A stretch of 15,406 nucleotides of DNA, taken from positions 1 to 15,406 of the forward strand of contig JAQVYZ010000003.1 of the NCBI GenBank assembly GCA_028708485.1. Direction: 5' to 3'. The notes below the pieces were generated by a model. It worked only from the letters and a program-made list of their open reading frames with translations, made no database searches and was not told where the DNA came from. Below are positions 1 through 6,955 of this stretch, piece after piece. A program made the position numbers and the translations under genes. The DNA comes from Caldisericia bacterium (GTDB lineage: Bacteria; Caldisericota; Caldisericia; UBA6126). How positions within the stretch are numbered: position 1 is the stretch's first letter; each line of letters begins with the position of its first letter.

Positions 1-131
1 AAATTGATGATGTGATGTTTTCCAAAGTCTCATACGCTATCGTCAAAAGAATCGAAGGAGAGCTAGAGTATCCCGGTCAGATAAAAGTGATGGTTATTAG
101 AGAAACACGAGCTGTAGCTTATGCCAAATAA
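1..131 (+). CDS. rny: Ribonuclease Y, C-terminal end (partial)
   Basis: Only the last 42 codons are present; the reading frame starts at base 3 and stops with TAA at 129-131. The translation ends in YPGQIKVMVIRETRAVAYAK, which matches the very conserved C-terminus of RNase Y, the membrane-anchored endoribonuclease that starts mRNA decay in many bacteria lacking RNase E. The KH and HD catalytic domains lie outside the window. The final codons overlap the start of ymdB by 11 bases, so the two genes are probably translationally coupled. An rny-ymdB pair is a common arrangement and supports both calls. Confidence 0.93.
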   Translation, partial: IDDVMFSKVSYAIVKRIEGELEYPGQIKVMVIRETRAVAYAK

Positions 132-912
132 CCTATTTCGAGTTTGTTTTATCGGGGATATTGTAGGGAAAATAGGCAGAAAAGCCGTTCAACGATTTCT
201 TGAAGAGACTGATGGTGAGTATGATCTTGTGATTGCGAATGGAGAAAATGCTTCTGGAGGTAAAGGCATTACACCCAGACACCTTGAAGATTTACTTTCG
301 TTTGGAGTCGATGTTCTCACTTCAGGAAACCATATTTGGCATCAGAAAGACCTTTTGGCTTATATGGACACGTATCCTATTGTCAGACCGGCAAATTATC
401 CTCCTAACACACCGGGGAAAGGATCTATCATCTGGACATCAAAGGATGGTCTAAAAATAGGGATTATCAACCTTATCGGCAGGGTGTTTATGGATCCTCT
501 GGATTGTCCTTTTAGAGTGGCCGATGAAGAAATTAAAAAACTAAAACAAGAAACTGATTTTCTGTTAATTGATTTTCATGCAGAAACTACATCAGAGAAG
601 ATTGCATTAGGATATTACCTGGATGGTAGGGTTACGGCTATTATAGGTACGCACACTCATGTGCAAACGAACGATATCCGGTTGTTTCCGAACGGAACTA
701 TGTTTATTACGGATGCCGGTATGACCGGTTCTAAAGATTCTGTCATCGGTGTGGATTATCACATCATTGTTGAAAAGTATTTAACTGCGCTTCCTCAGTA
801 TTTTGAGTTACCAAAAGAAGGAGAAGCTAGGTTGGATTACATTAATTTTACACTGGACAGACAGACAAAGCAGGTCATCGAGTATAAAGCCGATCACGCT
901 TATTTCCTTTAG
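121..912 (+). CDS. ymdB: YmdB family metallophosphoesterase / 2',3'-cyclic nucleotide phosphodiesterase
   Basis: The 263-residue product has the usual length and motifs of the YmdB (TIGR00282) family of dinuclear-metal phosphodiesterases, some of which hydrolyse 2',3'-cAMP. The family is tied to RNA turnover and, in Bacillus, to biofilm and sporulation decisions. Visible metal-site motifs are FIGDIVG with Asp13, GEN with Glu42-Asn43, GNH with Asn70-His71, FHAE with His153 and GTHTHVQ with His178 and His180, so the active site looks complete. The protein is cytoplasmic, with no signal peptide. The start overlaps the end of rny and has no clear ribosome-binding site, which suggests coupling. 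miaB follows after 2 bases. Assignment to the family is firm; the physiological substrate here is unknown. Confidence 0.93.
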   Translation: MPNNLFRVCFIGDIVGKIGRKAVQRFLEETDGEYDLVIANGENASGGKGITPRHLEDLLSFGVDVLTSGNHIWHQKDLLAYMDTYPIVRPANYPPNTPGKGSIIWTSKDGLKIGIINLIGRVFMDPLDCPFRVADEEIKKLKQETDFLLIDFHAETTSEKIALGYYLDGRVTAIIGTHTHVQTNDIRLFPNGTMFITDAGMTGSKDSVIGVDYHIIVEKYLTALPQYFELPKEGEARLDYINFTLDRQTKQVIEYKADHAYFL

Positions 913-914
913 AC

Positions 915-2198
915 ATGTTATTTTTTCTCTATACGATCGGTTGCCAGATGAATGAGTATGATACGGACGTATACCGGCATTCCCTTTCCCAATATGGATT
1001 TCAGCCCACAGAAGATCCTTATATGGCAGATTTTATTATGGTGAATACCTGTGCAGTACGTGATAAATCCCTCAAAAAAGCAGTGAGTTTTTTAGGGATT
1101 GCAGCTAAAATCAAGAAAGAAAAACCATCTCTGATGATTGCATTGACAGGCTGTGCTTCTACGCTGATCCTGAAAGAACTAAAGAACAGGTCCTATATTG
1201 ATTTTGTATGGGGAGCCCTGAATCAAACAGAAATCCCGGACAAATTCTCTGCTTTATTGGAAAAAAAAGGATTTCAGAAAACAGACAAGGTACAGACACA
1301 ACACTCAATCCATTTTACGAAGGAATTACCGATCATTTTCGGATGCGATTCTTTCTGTACTTATTGTATTGTGCCTTATCTGCGGGGTCATGAAAAAAGC
1401 CTTCCCAAAGACTATCTCCTCTCTGAACTTGATAAAACAGCATTAGCCGGCTATAAGGAAGTTCTGTTACTGGGACAAAATGTGAACCATTACGGGAGCG
1501 ATCTGGATCCTTCTCTAACCTTTGCTGGTTTATTGCAAATCATGGCTGAAACGTATCCTGCCATTCGGTTTGATTTTCTAACCTCACATCCGAAAGATTT
1601 TGACATACAGATTCTTCAGGTGATGCAAAACAACCCGAATATCTACCGGCATTTTCATTTGCCTGCCCAGCATGGTGATAACGAAATCTTACAAAAAATG
1701 AACAGAGGGTATACGAAGGAAACATACCTTGAATTAATCACGACCATCCGAAGTTTTTTCCCGATGGCAACTTTATCCACCGATTTAATCGTGGGATTTC
1801 CCGGTGAAACCGATACAGCATTTGAACACACTCTTGATTTGATCGAAACCGTCCAATTTGATATGATTTTTGCCGCTCAGTATTCCAAAAGGCCGGGAAC
1901 ACCGGCTGAAGCATTTCCTGACCAGGTACCTGAAACAACCAAACGGGAAAGGATTAATACTTTATTGGAAGCACAGAAGCGAATATCCAAAATCAATAAC
2001 CGGCGATGGGTAGGAAGACGTTGCAAATTAATCATTACAGGGAAAGGTCAGGAGCATCATTTTTTCGGAAAAACGGAAGAAGAAAAAACCGTCAGTATTG
2101 TTTCTGACTCTCTTGTAATAGGAATGGAAGTCAACGCACTGATTAAAAAAATCGATAATGGCTCGCTGATAGCTGAAGCCTGGGGTTATAAAGAATGA
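915..2198 (+). CDS. miaB: tRNA-2-methylthio-N6-dimethylallyladenosine synthase (MiaB)
   Basis: This is a radical-SAM methylthiotransferase that adds the 2-methylthio group to i6A37 of tRNAs reading UNN codons. In the 427-residue product the N-terminal UPF0004 domain supplies Cys10 (TIGCQMNEY), Cys46 (VNTCAVRDK) and Cys80 (TGC), which bind the auxiliary [4Fe-4S] cluster. The radical-SAM cluster is Cys144, Cys148 and Cys151 in FGCDSFCTYCIVPYLRG. SHPKDF and STDLIVGFPGET follow, and a TRAM-type RNA-binding domain fills roughly residues 365-427. SHPKDF and the RG.E motif after the radical-SAM cysteines favour MiaB over MtaB or RimO. The common HLPVQSG motif reads HLPAQHG here. The gene begins 2 bases after ymdB with no obvious Shine-Dalgarno and overlaps the next gene by 4 bases. 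miaA is not in the window. Confidence 0.94.
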   Translation: MLFFLYTIGCQMNEYDTDVYRHSLSQYGFQPTEDPYMADFIMVNTCAVRDKSLKKAVSFLGIAAKIKKEKPSLMIALTGCASTLILKELKNRSYIDFVWGALNQTEIPDKFSALLEKKGFQKTDKVQTQHSIHFTKELPIIFGCDSFCTYCIVPYLRGHEKSLPKDYLLSELDKTALAGYKEVLLLGQNVNHYGSDLDPSLTFAGLLQIMAETYPAIRFDFLTSHPKDFDIQILQVMQNNPNIYRHFHLPAQHGDNEILQKMNRGYTKETYLELITTIRSFFPMATLSTDLIVGFPGETDTAFEHTLDLIETVQFDMIFAAQYSKRPGTPAEAFPDQVPETTKRERINTLLEAQKRISKINNRRWVGRRCKLIITGKGQEHHFFGKTEEEKTVSIVSDSLVIGMEVNALIKKIDNGSLIAEAWGYKE

Positions 2199-3409
2199 AC
2201 GGCACTATTCAGTCTATTGAAGCTGAGATTCAACCATTTACTCAAAAAATAGAATCAGCCTATTCCTATAATTTTAGGAAAGTACTCGACTCTTTTCAGT
2301 TGGCACAGGTTGCTACACATCATATGGCACCTTCATTCGGCTATGGCCTTTCCGATATCGGAATTGAAACATTGGAATCCCTGGTTGCTCATATTTTTCA
2401 TGCTGAAGCAGCCTTAGTAAGACCACAATTTATCTCCGGTACCCAAGTCCTGTTTTTAATCCTGAACTCCCTCTTAAAGAAAGGAGATTTTTTATTGTCT
2501 GTTGTCGGCACTCCTTATGAAACTTTGCAGGGATGTATAGGCTTACACAGTCATTATCCCGGAAATCTGATCAGCCAGGGGATTCGGTATGCGGAAGCGG
2601 ACCTGACGGCAGACATCGCATCTGGAACTGGTTCTTTAATTGAAGAAGCCAATGTCATCTGGATTCAGAAGTCATGTGGTTACAGCACCAGAAGAAGTCT
2701 TTCCAATCTCCGAATTCTGGAGCTTGTAAAGTTGATCCGATGCAGGAATAAAATGGCTATCATAGCTGTCGATAATTGTTACGGAGAGTTTGTAGAACCC
2801 ATAGAACCAGTTGAAGCAGGCGCAGACATCTGTGCTGGTTCATTCCTGAAAAATCCGGGCGGGGGCATCACCAGAACCGGGGCATATATTACAGGAAAAA
2901 AGACCCTTCTGGACAAATGTGCTTCTCATTACATTGCTCCAGGTATGGGTTTTGAAACAACCCCTAATATCGGTTTGCTTTCAACCATGTTTCAAGGATT
3001 GTTTCATGCCCCTCATACAGTAAAAGAATCCTTATTAGGAAATCTATTTATGTCTCGTTTTCTAGGTGAGTATGGTATCAGATCCTTTCCGAAATGGGAC
3101 GACCCTCATTATGACATTGTGTTGAGAATAGAATTCCAGACAGGCCAACAATTGATGAGCTTTGCAGAATTGCTCCAACAATGCTCTCCTATCGATTCGT
3201 TTGCAAAACCCACCCCCTTTCACCAGGATGGGTACTCTTCTCCGATAGTGATGGCCGGGGGTACTTTTACGCCCGGATCGTCTATCGAATTTTCCGCTGA
3301 TGGTTTTGTAAAGTATCCCTATCGTTTATATTATCAACCTGGAATGTACTATGAACAGACTAAAATTTTCGCAGAAGTCTTAGAAACGAAGTTATTCAAC
3401 CAAGTATGA
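2195..3409 (+). CDS. PLP-dependent 'aluminium resistance / methionine gamma-lyase' family protein (YnbB-like)
   Basis: The 404-residue protein belongs to the fold-type I PLP enzymes annotated as aluminium resistance protein or Met_gamma_lyase family (PF06838, Bacillus YnbB type). The family signature is present in order: RPQFISGTQ (about 76-84), GTPYETLQ (105-112), IQKSCGYSTRRSL (157-169), VDNCYGEF with Asp193 placed to contact the PLP pyridine nitrogen, and GSFLKNPGGGI with Lys219 as the likely Schiff-base lysine. Length is close to the usual 400-430. It overlaps miaB by 4 bases (ATGA) and the downstream glycosylase by 4 bases, so it sits inside one coupled operon. The true reaction of this family is not well settled, and the aluminium-resistance name should not be read as a function. 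Confidence 0.88.
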   Translation: MNGTIQSIEAEIQPFTQKIESAYSYNFRKVLDSFQLAQVATHHMAPSFGYGLSDIGIETLESLVAHIFHAEAALVRPQFISGTQVLFLILNSLLKKGDFLLSVVGTPYETLQGCIGLHSHYPGNLISQGIRYAEADLTADIASGTGSLIEEANVIWIQKSCGYSTRRSLSNLRILELVKLIRCRNKMAIIAVDNCYGEFVEPIEPVEAGADICAGSFLKNPGGGITRTGAYITGKKTLLDKCASHYIAPGMGFETTPNIGLLSTMFQGLFHAPHTVKESLLGNLFMSRFLGEYGIRSFPKWDDPHYDIVLRIEFQTGQQLMSFAELLQQCSPIDSFAKPTPFHQDGYSSPIVMAGGTFTPGSSIEFSADGFVKYPYRLYYQPGMYYEQTKIFAEVLETKLFNQV

Positions 3410-3891
3410 TCTGTTCTTTTCCACCGGTTGCGAATAAAGATTCCTCTGTCTTGATTCTTGGATCTATTCCAGGTGTTACCTCTCTTCAGGAAAACCAATA
3501 TTATGCACATCCGCGCAACCAATTCTGGAAAATCATCTACACTTTGTTTAATGTACCGTTAGAGCACGCTTATGCAAAAAAAATGATTTTTTTACTCAAT
3601 CACAACATTGCATTATGGGATGTGATTCAAAGATGTGATAGGTCGGGAAGTCTGGACAGTAAGATTCAGTCGCCTATTCCAAATGATTTTAATTCTTTCT
3701 TTGCAAGCTATCCAAAGATTTCAGTTATTTTCTTCAACGGGTCGAAAGCGAAAGAGACTTATACAACCTTTGTGGGATTTAATTTCAAGCAAATACTATC
3801 ATCTTTCCTATTGCCCTCTACCAGTCCTGCAAGGACAATACCTTTCAACGAAAAACTCGTGTATTGGAAAGAGATATTGCATTGGATATAA
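3406..3891 (+). CDS. Uracil-DNA glycosylase superfamily, family 6 hypoxanthine-DNA glycosylase (HDG/Mug-like)
   Basis: The 161-residue protein matches the DNA-deoxyinosine (hypoxanthine) glycosylase branch of the UDG superfamily, which starts base-excision repair by removing deaminated purine bases. Key motifs are LILGSIPGVTSL (residues 17-27), YYAHPRNQFW (32-41), ALWDV (69-73), FFNGSKA (109-115) and LPSTSPA (136-142). The Asn of HPRNQFW (Asn38) corresponds to the residue reported as catalytic in family 6 enzymes, and STSPA is the minor-groove loop motif. The start ATG overlaps the upstream stop by 4 bases. The gene converges on the MFS gene with only one base between the stop codons and no room for a hairpin terminator. 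The next repair gene, nth, lies across that convergent block. Mug/TDG is the alternative reading, but YYAHPRN favours HDG. Confidence 0.87.
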   Translation: MICSFPPVANKDSSVLILGSIPGVTSLQENQYYAHPRNQFWKIIYTLFNVPLEHAYAKKMIFLLNHNIALWDVIQRCDRSGSLDSKIQSPIPNDFNSFFASYPKISVIFFNGSKAKETYTTFVGFNFKQILSSFLLPSTSPARTIPFNEKLVYWKEILHWI

Positions 3892-3892
3892 T

Positions 3893-5158
3893 TTAAGTTT
3901 CAGCTATTATTTTGCTTCTTGACTCCTTCACTAGGGCTATCATCAATATAAAACCGATCAGGCTCAATCCTCCCGCTAACCAGAATAAGGGATGAAAACC
4001 GATACTGTCAGCAATTTTTCCACCAATTAAAGGTGCAATGAAAGCAGAGATAGCGGTTAAACCGTTGGTTAAGGAAATATAAGTAGGATATTTCCCTTCG
4101 GGAGCCCAAATATTGACAATGGCTAAGCCTGAAGATCCTTGTGAGCTATAATACATCCCCATGCAAGCATAAACAAAATATAGTGAAACAATGGTTGGAA
4201 AAAGGATGGCGATGAAAGAAGAAAGGGTTAAGGCAAAAGCGCCAAGACAAATAACCAGTTTATGGCTGAACTTATCACCGATATAACCCCAGAGAAAAAA
4301 AAAGAAAGATTGTGACGCTAATAAACAAATGGCGAAAATACCTGCATATTGATCGGGCATGTTCAGCCTGCGGATTCCGTAAACGGTAAAAAAAGTGGTC
4401 GCCATAGACCCAAGGCACAGGAAATTTCTCATGAGGATATAAAAAAAGAAGTTGCTGTCTTGGCGTATTACCTCTGGTAAGCTTGAAAAATATTGCCATG
4501 GAGAACGTTTTTCATGAACCGAGACAATAGGAGGCTCTCTGCCAAACAAAGTACACAACCAAGATAAAGTGACTGCAATCGAGGCGTAAAAAAAAATCCA
4601 CTTAAAATTCTCAGGAAATGGTTTGGTTTTCAGTATGTAGGTAGCCATCAGGGAAGCGCCGATACCCATTAAACCACCAATTCCAGATCCCATCGAAAAA
4701 TAAGAGCCAAGCTTTACTGGCGGAATGACTTTAATAATATAGGCTAACCAAGCTGGTGTAATCGCTCCTGACACAAAAGTAATCATAATGAGGCAAAATA
4801 AAACGATACAAATCGAAATCTGAGAATGTAAAATACCAACATAAAGTGTGCTAATAGTTAATATATAAAAAGGAATTCTCTCCATGGGGGTGATTTTTTT
4901 AACAAATGCAAGTTTATTCGAAAGGGATTCAATATAATTGGCAGTGAATAAACCGGGTATCTGATATCCTAGAAAAGCCATCGCCGGGATTAATCCTATC
5001 TGAAGGTTTGTACCCCCTAATTTTTCAATATACAAAGGAAGAAGGGTAATGATGGAAGCAAAACTCATCGCTAGAGTGTAGAAAGCAGCATTTGAAGAAT
5101 TGATAAAAAAATTCCATCGGGCATTCTTTTGGATGAAGTAGGCAGAATCTGAAACCAA
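3893..5158 (-). CDS. Major facilitator superfamily transporter, substrate unknown
   Basis: The 421-residue polytopic membrane protein has about 12 hydrophobic segments in two halves of six, the normal MFS layout. The first helix region (about 21-45) is followed by a loop containing LGGTN and then GLIPAMAFLGYQIPGLF. A charged loop with ERIPFY comes before helix 4. A cytoplasmic loop (about 205-225) separates the halves, and GYIGDKFSHK (about 295-304) is a typical MFS loop motif. The likely start is TTG at 5158, because AAAGGA lies 7 bases upstream of it and the only nearby ATG (5163-5161) is in another frame. It begins 4 bases after the nth stop, so the two genes form a unit. Nothing in the sequence indicates the substrate, and a link to DNA repair is not implied. 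Confidence 0.85.
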   Translation of the reverse strand: MVSDSAYFIQKNARWNFFINSSNAAFYTLAMSFASIITLLPLYIEKLGGTNLQIGLIPAMAFLGYQIPGLFTANYIESLSNKLAFVKKITPMERIPFYILTISTLYVGILHSQISICIVLFCLIMITFVSGAITPAWLAYIIKVIPPVKLGSYFSMGSGIGGLMGIGASLMATYILKTKPFPENFKWIFFYASIAVTLSWLCTLFGREPPIVSVHEKRSPWQYFSSLPEVIRQDSNFFFYILMRNFLCLGSMATTFFTVYGIRRLNMPDQYAGIFAICLLASQSFFFFLWGYIGDKFSHKLVICLGAFALTLSSFIAILFPTIVSLYFVYACMGMYYSSQGSSGLAIVNIWAPEGKYPTYISLTNGLTAISAFIAPLIGGKIADSIGFHPLFWLAGGLSLIGFILMIALVKESRSKIIAET

Positions 5159-5162
5159 GTCA

Positions 5163-5798
5163 TTATCCTTTCAAGGGAAATGATGAGCATAGATCGTTTA
5201 AGTGGCAAATCGTACAAGAGGGATTTTTAGCAGTGCATTGTGCACGACCATGGTGAATCAGCAGCAGTGAAATCGCAATCCAGTCTTTTTTTGGAATACA
5301 TTTCATCAGGTCTTGCTCTGCCTTGTCTCTGTCCATTGTTCGAATCAATCCTAATCGATTCGATAAGCGTAGTACGTGTGTATCCACGACAATTCCAACA
5401 GATTGATGAAATGCGATATTCAAAACGACATTAGCAGTTTTTCGCGCTACCCCGGGTAAGGATATAAGCGTTTCCATAGTATCTGGTACTTTACCGTGAA
5501 ATTGTTCCAGAATCCTGGTGGCAGTTTCTTTAAGGTGTTTTGCTTTTGTGCGAAAATAATTGATCGATGATATCGATTGTTCGATAGATTCAAGGGGTGC
5601 TTCAGCAAAAGCTTTGACATCGGGATATTTCAAAAAAAGATCTTTTGTGACAAAATTAACTCTCTCATCTCTGGATTGAGCAGATAAAATGGTAGCTACT
5701 AATAATTCCCATGGATTAGAAAAGGCAAGGGACATGGCAGGTTGGTAGTGTTGGTAAAGTCTGCCAATAATTTGATGAACTTTTTCATTATTTTTCAT
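5163..5798 (-). CDS. nth: Endonuclease III (DNA glycosylase / AP lyase)
   Basis: This bifunctional enzyme removes oxidised pyrimidines and nicks abasic DNA in base-excision repair. The 211-residue product has NPWELLVATILSAQSRD near the N-terminus. The helix-hairpin-helix LPGVARKTANVVLN contains the catalytic Lys, and VDTHVLRLSNRLGL contains the catalytic Asp. The [4Fe-4S] cluster motif is complete at the C-terminus with spacing C-x6-C-x2-C-x5-C. I place the start at 5798 because the sequence GAAAGGGG (5805-5812, minus strand) sits 6 bases before this ATG; the adjacent ATG at 5801 is the alternative. A longer frame from 5843 would begin upstream of the TATAAT box at 5827-5832 and adds residues the family lacks. 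The MFS gene follows after 4 bases. Confidence 0.94.
   Translation of the reverse strand: MKNNEKVHQIIGRLYQHYQPAMSLAFSNPWELLVATILSAQSRDERVNFVTKDLFLKYPDVKAFAEAPLESIEQSISSINYFRTKAKHLKETATRILEQFHGKVPDTMETLISLPGVARKTANVVLNIAFHQSVGIVVDTHVLRLSNRLGLIRTMDRDKAEQDLMKCIPKKDWIAISLLLIHHGRAQCTAKNPSCTICHLNDLCSSFPLKG
5166..5171 (-). promoter_or_regulatory. Ribosome-binding site fixing the TTG start of the MFS gene
   Basis: On the minus strand AAAGGA ends just before the nth stop codon and is 7 bases from the TTG at 5158-5156. No in-frame ATG lies nearby, so this Shine-Dalgarno supports a TTG start and coupling to nth translation. Confidence 0.65.
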
Positions 5799-5826
5799 CA
5801 TGAACCCCTTTCGATAAACTACAAGT

Positions 5827-5832
5827 ATTATA
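5827..5832 (-). promoter_or_regulatory. -10 box of the nth-MFS promoter
   Basis: A perfect TATAAT lies on the minus strand about 29 bases before the chosen nth start and about 15 bases before its Shine-Dalgarno. The -35 is poor (T-rich, the best being TTGTTA with a 15-base gap). Transcription would start near 5820, giving a leader of about 20 bases. This is inferred from sequence only. Confidence 0.5.
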
Positions 5833-5873
5833 TTGAGAATCATGTTTTAACAAAAAAACTTCAAATTTTATAG

Positions 5874-5901
5874 TTGCAAGTAAAAAAAATATTAATAAAA
5901 T
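5874..5901 (+). promoter_or_regulatory. Promoter of the zinc-ribbon gene (TTGCAA-16-TAAAAT)
   Basis: TTGCAA at 5874-5879 and TAAAAT at 5896-5901 are separated by 16 bases, a sigma-70-type arrangement in a very AT-rich divergent intergenic region. TACAAT at 5905-5910 is an alternative -10 but has no good -35. Transcription would begin about 40 bases before the ATG at 5948. The same -10 hexamer and spacer length recur before rpsF and tRNA-Lys. Confidence 0.5.
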
Positions 5902-5947
5902 TACTACAATTTTTTATTGCGTTTATTAAAAAAAGAAAGAGGTAAAA

Positions 5948-6136
5948 ATGGAAAAATTTTTTACTTGTCCCATATGTTCCAATACTCTTTTAAAAATAGT
6001 GAGAGTGGAGGATGGCAAAGATGTTGAGCATTATTACTGTAATATTTGCAGCCTTACTTATAGCCTGTCCGACTTAAAAGCAAAAGAAAAAAAACAAAAA
6101 AAACATGATGAAGATAAGGTTAAACAAGAGAAATAA
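5948..6136 (+). CDS. Small double-CxxC zinc-ribbon protein, function unknown
   Basis: This is a 62-residue protein. Its first half holds CPIC (Cys7, Cys10) and CNIC (Cys31, Cys34), the four ligands of a zinc ribbon, with hydrophobic and aromatic residues around them (YYCNICSLTY). The last 20 residues are almost all charged, Lys-rich with Glu and Asp. It is plausibly soluble and cytoplasmic. A ribosome-binding site (AGAGG, 5 bases before the ATG) makes it a credible gene. It resembles short Trm112-like or YbaR-like zinc-ribbon proteins in general form, but I do not recognise a specific family. It lies just upstream of rpmH, with no visible terminator between them, and is divergent from nth. 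Confidence 0.75.
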   Translation: MEKFFTCPICSNTLLKIVRVEDGKDVEHYYCNICSLTYSLSDLKAKEKKQKKHDEDKVKQEK

Positions 6137-6145
6137 GATAATCGC

Positions 6146-6174
6146 TTGAAATTTACTCATGATTCTTACATAAT
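6146..6174 (+). promoter_or_regulatory. rpmH: Promoter of the rpmH operon (TTGAAA-17-CATAAT)
   Basis: TTGAAA at 6146-6151 is followed after 17 bases by CATAAT at 6169-6174, four and five matches respectively to the sigma-70 consensus hexamers. Transcription would start near 6181 and give a leader of about 67 bases. The leader contains a short hairpin (CCGCA at 6200-6204, loop CAT, TGCGG at 6208-6212) with no U-tract, so it is not a terminator. AGGAGG at 6234-6239, 8 bases before the ATG, is a near-ideal ribosome-binding site. Confidence 0.6.
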
Positions 6175-6247
6175 ATATAAGTTAATTGAGTCATTCTTCC
6201 CGCACATTGCGGATAATGATAAAGAATATTGTTAGGAGGAATTTGAG

Positions 6248-6385
6248 ATGATTACTACTTATCGTCCACATGTTCGAAGGCGTTTTAGAGTACACGGATT
6301 TTTACACAGAATGCGCACACATGGAGGAAGAAACGTTATCAGAAGACGACGCCAGGCAGGTAGACAACAGCTGACAGTCAGATGA
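6248..6385 (+). CDS. rpmH: 50S ribosomal protein L34
   Basis: This 45-residue protein matches the L34 pattern: TYRPH near the start, HGFLHRMRTHGGRNVI in the middle and RRRRQAGRQQLTV at the end. L34 is a small, very basic protein of the large subunit that binds 23S rRNA. The family is 44-46 residues long. AGGAGG sits 8 bases upstream. The stop overlaps the rnpA start by 4 bases, and the rpmH-rnpA order is one of the most conserved in bacteria. The composition is odd for an AT-rich genome: 14 Arg, 4 His and no Lys, whereas L34 normally mixes Lys and Arg. Confidence 0.95.
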   Translation: MITTYRPHVRRRFRVHGFLHRMRTHGGRNVIRRRRQAGRQQLTVR

Positions 6386-6744
6386 GCAAACTTTGGAAGC
6401 GATTAACTTCCGAAGAATTTCAACAAATTTTTGATAAAGGTTGTTTTGTCTCCGGCAAGTCAATGGTTTTGTGTATCAGTGCTAACCAAAACGTTCCTTC
6501 GGTTGGATTCACCTTGAAAAAATCCAAGCGTACCATTGTAGTAAGAAATTATCTCAAAAGAAAACTAAAGGAAGCTTTTTTGATGGTTCAGTTTTTCTTG
6601 CCTGTCCAGTGGCACATTGTCCTGATCGGAAACGATTCAATTCTCTCTATGTCAATAGAACAGATTAGCGAAGAAATAGTCTATTTATCCGATGTTTACA
6701 AGAGGAAGTTCCTTGAAAATACTATCCAAACTGCTAATCATTAG
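6382..6744 (+). CDS. rnpA: Ribonuclease P protein component
   Basis: The 120-residue basic protein has the size and order of RnpA, which binds the RNase P RNA and helps it cleave the 5' leader of pre-tRNAs. N-terminal RLTSEEFQQIFDKG matches the first helix. GFTLKKSK matches the central strand, and VVRNYLKRKLKEAF (53-66) is the RNA-binding helix whose usual form is RNRxKRxxRE. The middle Arg of the RNR motif is Tyr57 here. It overlaps rpmH by 4 bases and yidD by 32. Identity rests on motifs plus gene order; the sequence is fairly divergent from well-studied RnpA proteins. Confidence 0.92.
   Translation: MSKLWKRLTSEEFQQIFDKGCFVSGKSMVLCISANQNVPSVGFTLKKSKRTIVVRNYLKRKLKEAFLMVQFFLPVQWHIVLIGNDSILSMSIEQISEEIVYLSDVYKRKFLENTIQTANH
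6701..6706 (+). promoter_or_regulatory. yidD: Ribosome-binding site fixing the TTG start of yidD
   Basis: AGAGGA, inside the end of rnpA, lies 6 bases upstream of TTG at 6713. The alternative in-frame ATG at 6692 has no Shine-Dalgarno and would add seven residues not typical of YidD. Confidence 0.6.
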
Positions 6745-6955
6745 CATAACCTTCTATCAAAAAGTTTTATCTCCCCTAAAAGGCGGAAATACCTGCCGTT
6801 TTTATCCAACTTGTTCCCATTATGCCATTGAAGCAATAAACTGCTATGGACCTTTCCTGGGTTTATGGCTATTTATAAAAAGATTTATTCGGTGCCATCC
6901 ATGGAATCCAGGAGGATTTGATCCTGTTCCAACAATAGAAAGGATTAGAAAATGA
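6713..6955 (+). CDS. yidD: Membrane protein insertion efficiency factor YidD
   Basis: The predicted 80-residue protein has the full YidD signature: FYQKVLSPL near the N-terminus, TCRFYPTCSHYA with two conserved Cys, GLWLFIKRFIRCHP and GGFDPVP. YidD is a small inner-leaflet membrane-associated protein that helps the YidC/Sec insertion route. Its N-terminal segment is hydrophobic or amphipathic. I choose TTG at 6713 over ATG at 6692 because of AGAGGA 6 bases upstream and because the product then starts like known family members (MKIL...). It overlaps rnpA by 32 bases and yidC by 4. Confidence 0.92.
   Translation: MKILSKLLIISITFYQKVLSPLKGGNTCRFYPTCSHYAIEAINCYGPFLGLWLFIKRFIRCHPWNPGGFDPVPTIERIRK

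Noticed and set aside
1773..1781. TTATCCACC, one mismatch from a DnaA box
   Set aside because: It is a single copy inside conserved miaB codons with no cluster nearby; no origin is supported, and no DnaA boxes are seen around rpmH.
5799..5843. Longer nth start at 5843 adding 15 residues
   Set aside because: It would place the start upstream of the TATAAT box, has no Shine-Dalgarno, and the extra residues do not match endonuclease III.
5837..6165. GAATCATG (5837-5844) and CATGATTC (6158-6165) as distant inverted repeats
   Set aside because: A short match over 320 bases in AT-rich DNA is expected by chance and has no plausible hairpin or operator logic.
6200..6212. CCGCA-CAT-TGCGG hairpin before rpmH as a terminator of the zinc-ribbon gene
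   Set aside because: It has only five base pairs and no following T-run, and it lies downstream of the rpmH promoter, so termination there would block rpmH itself.
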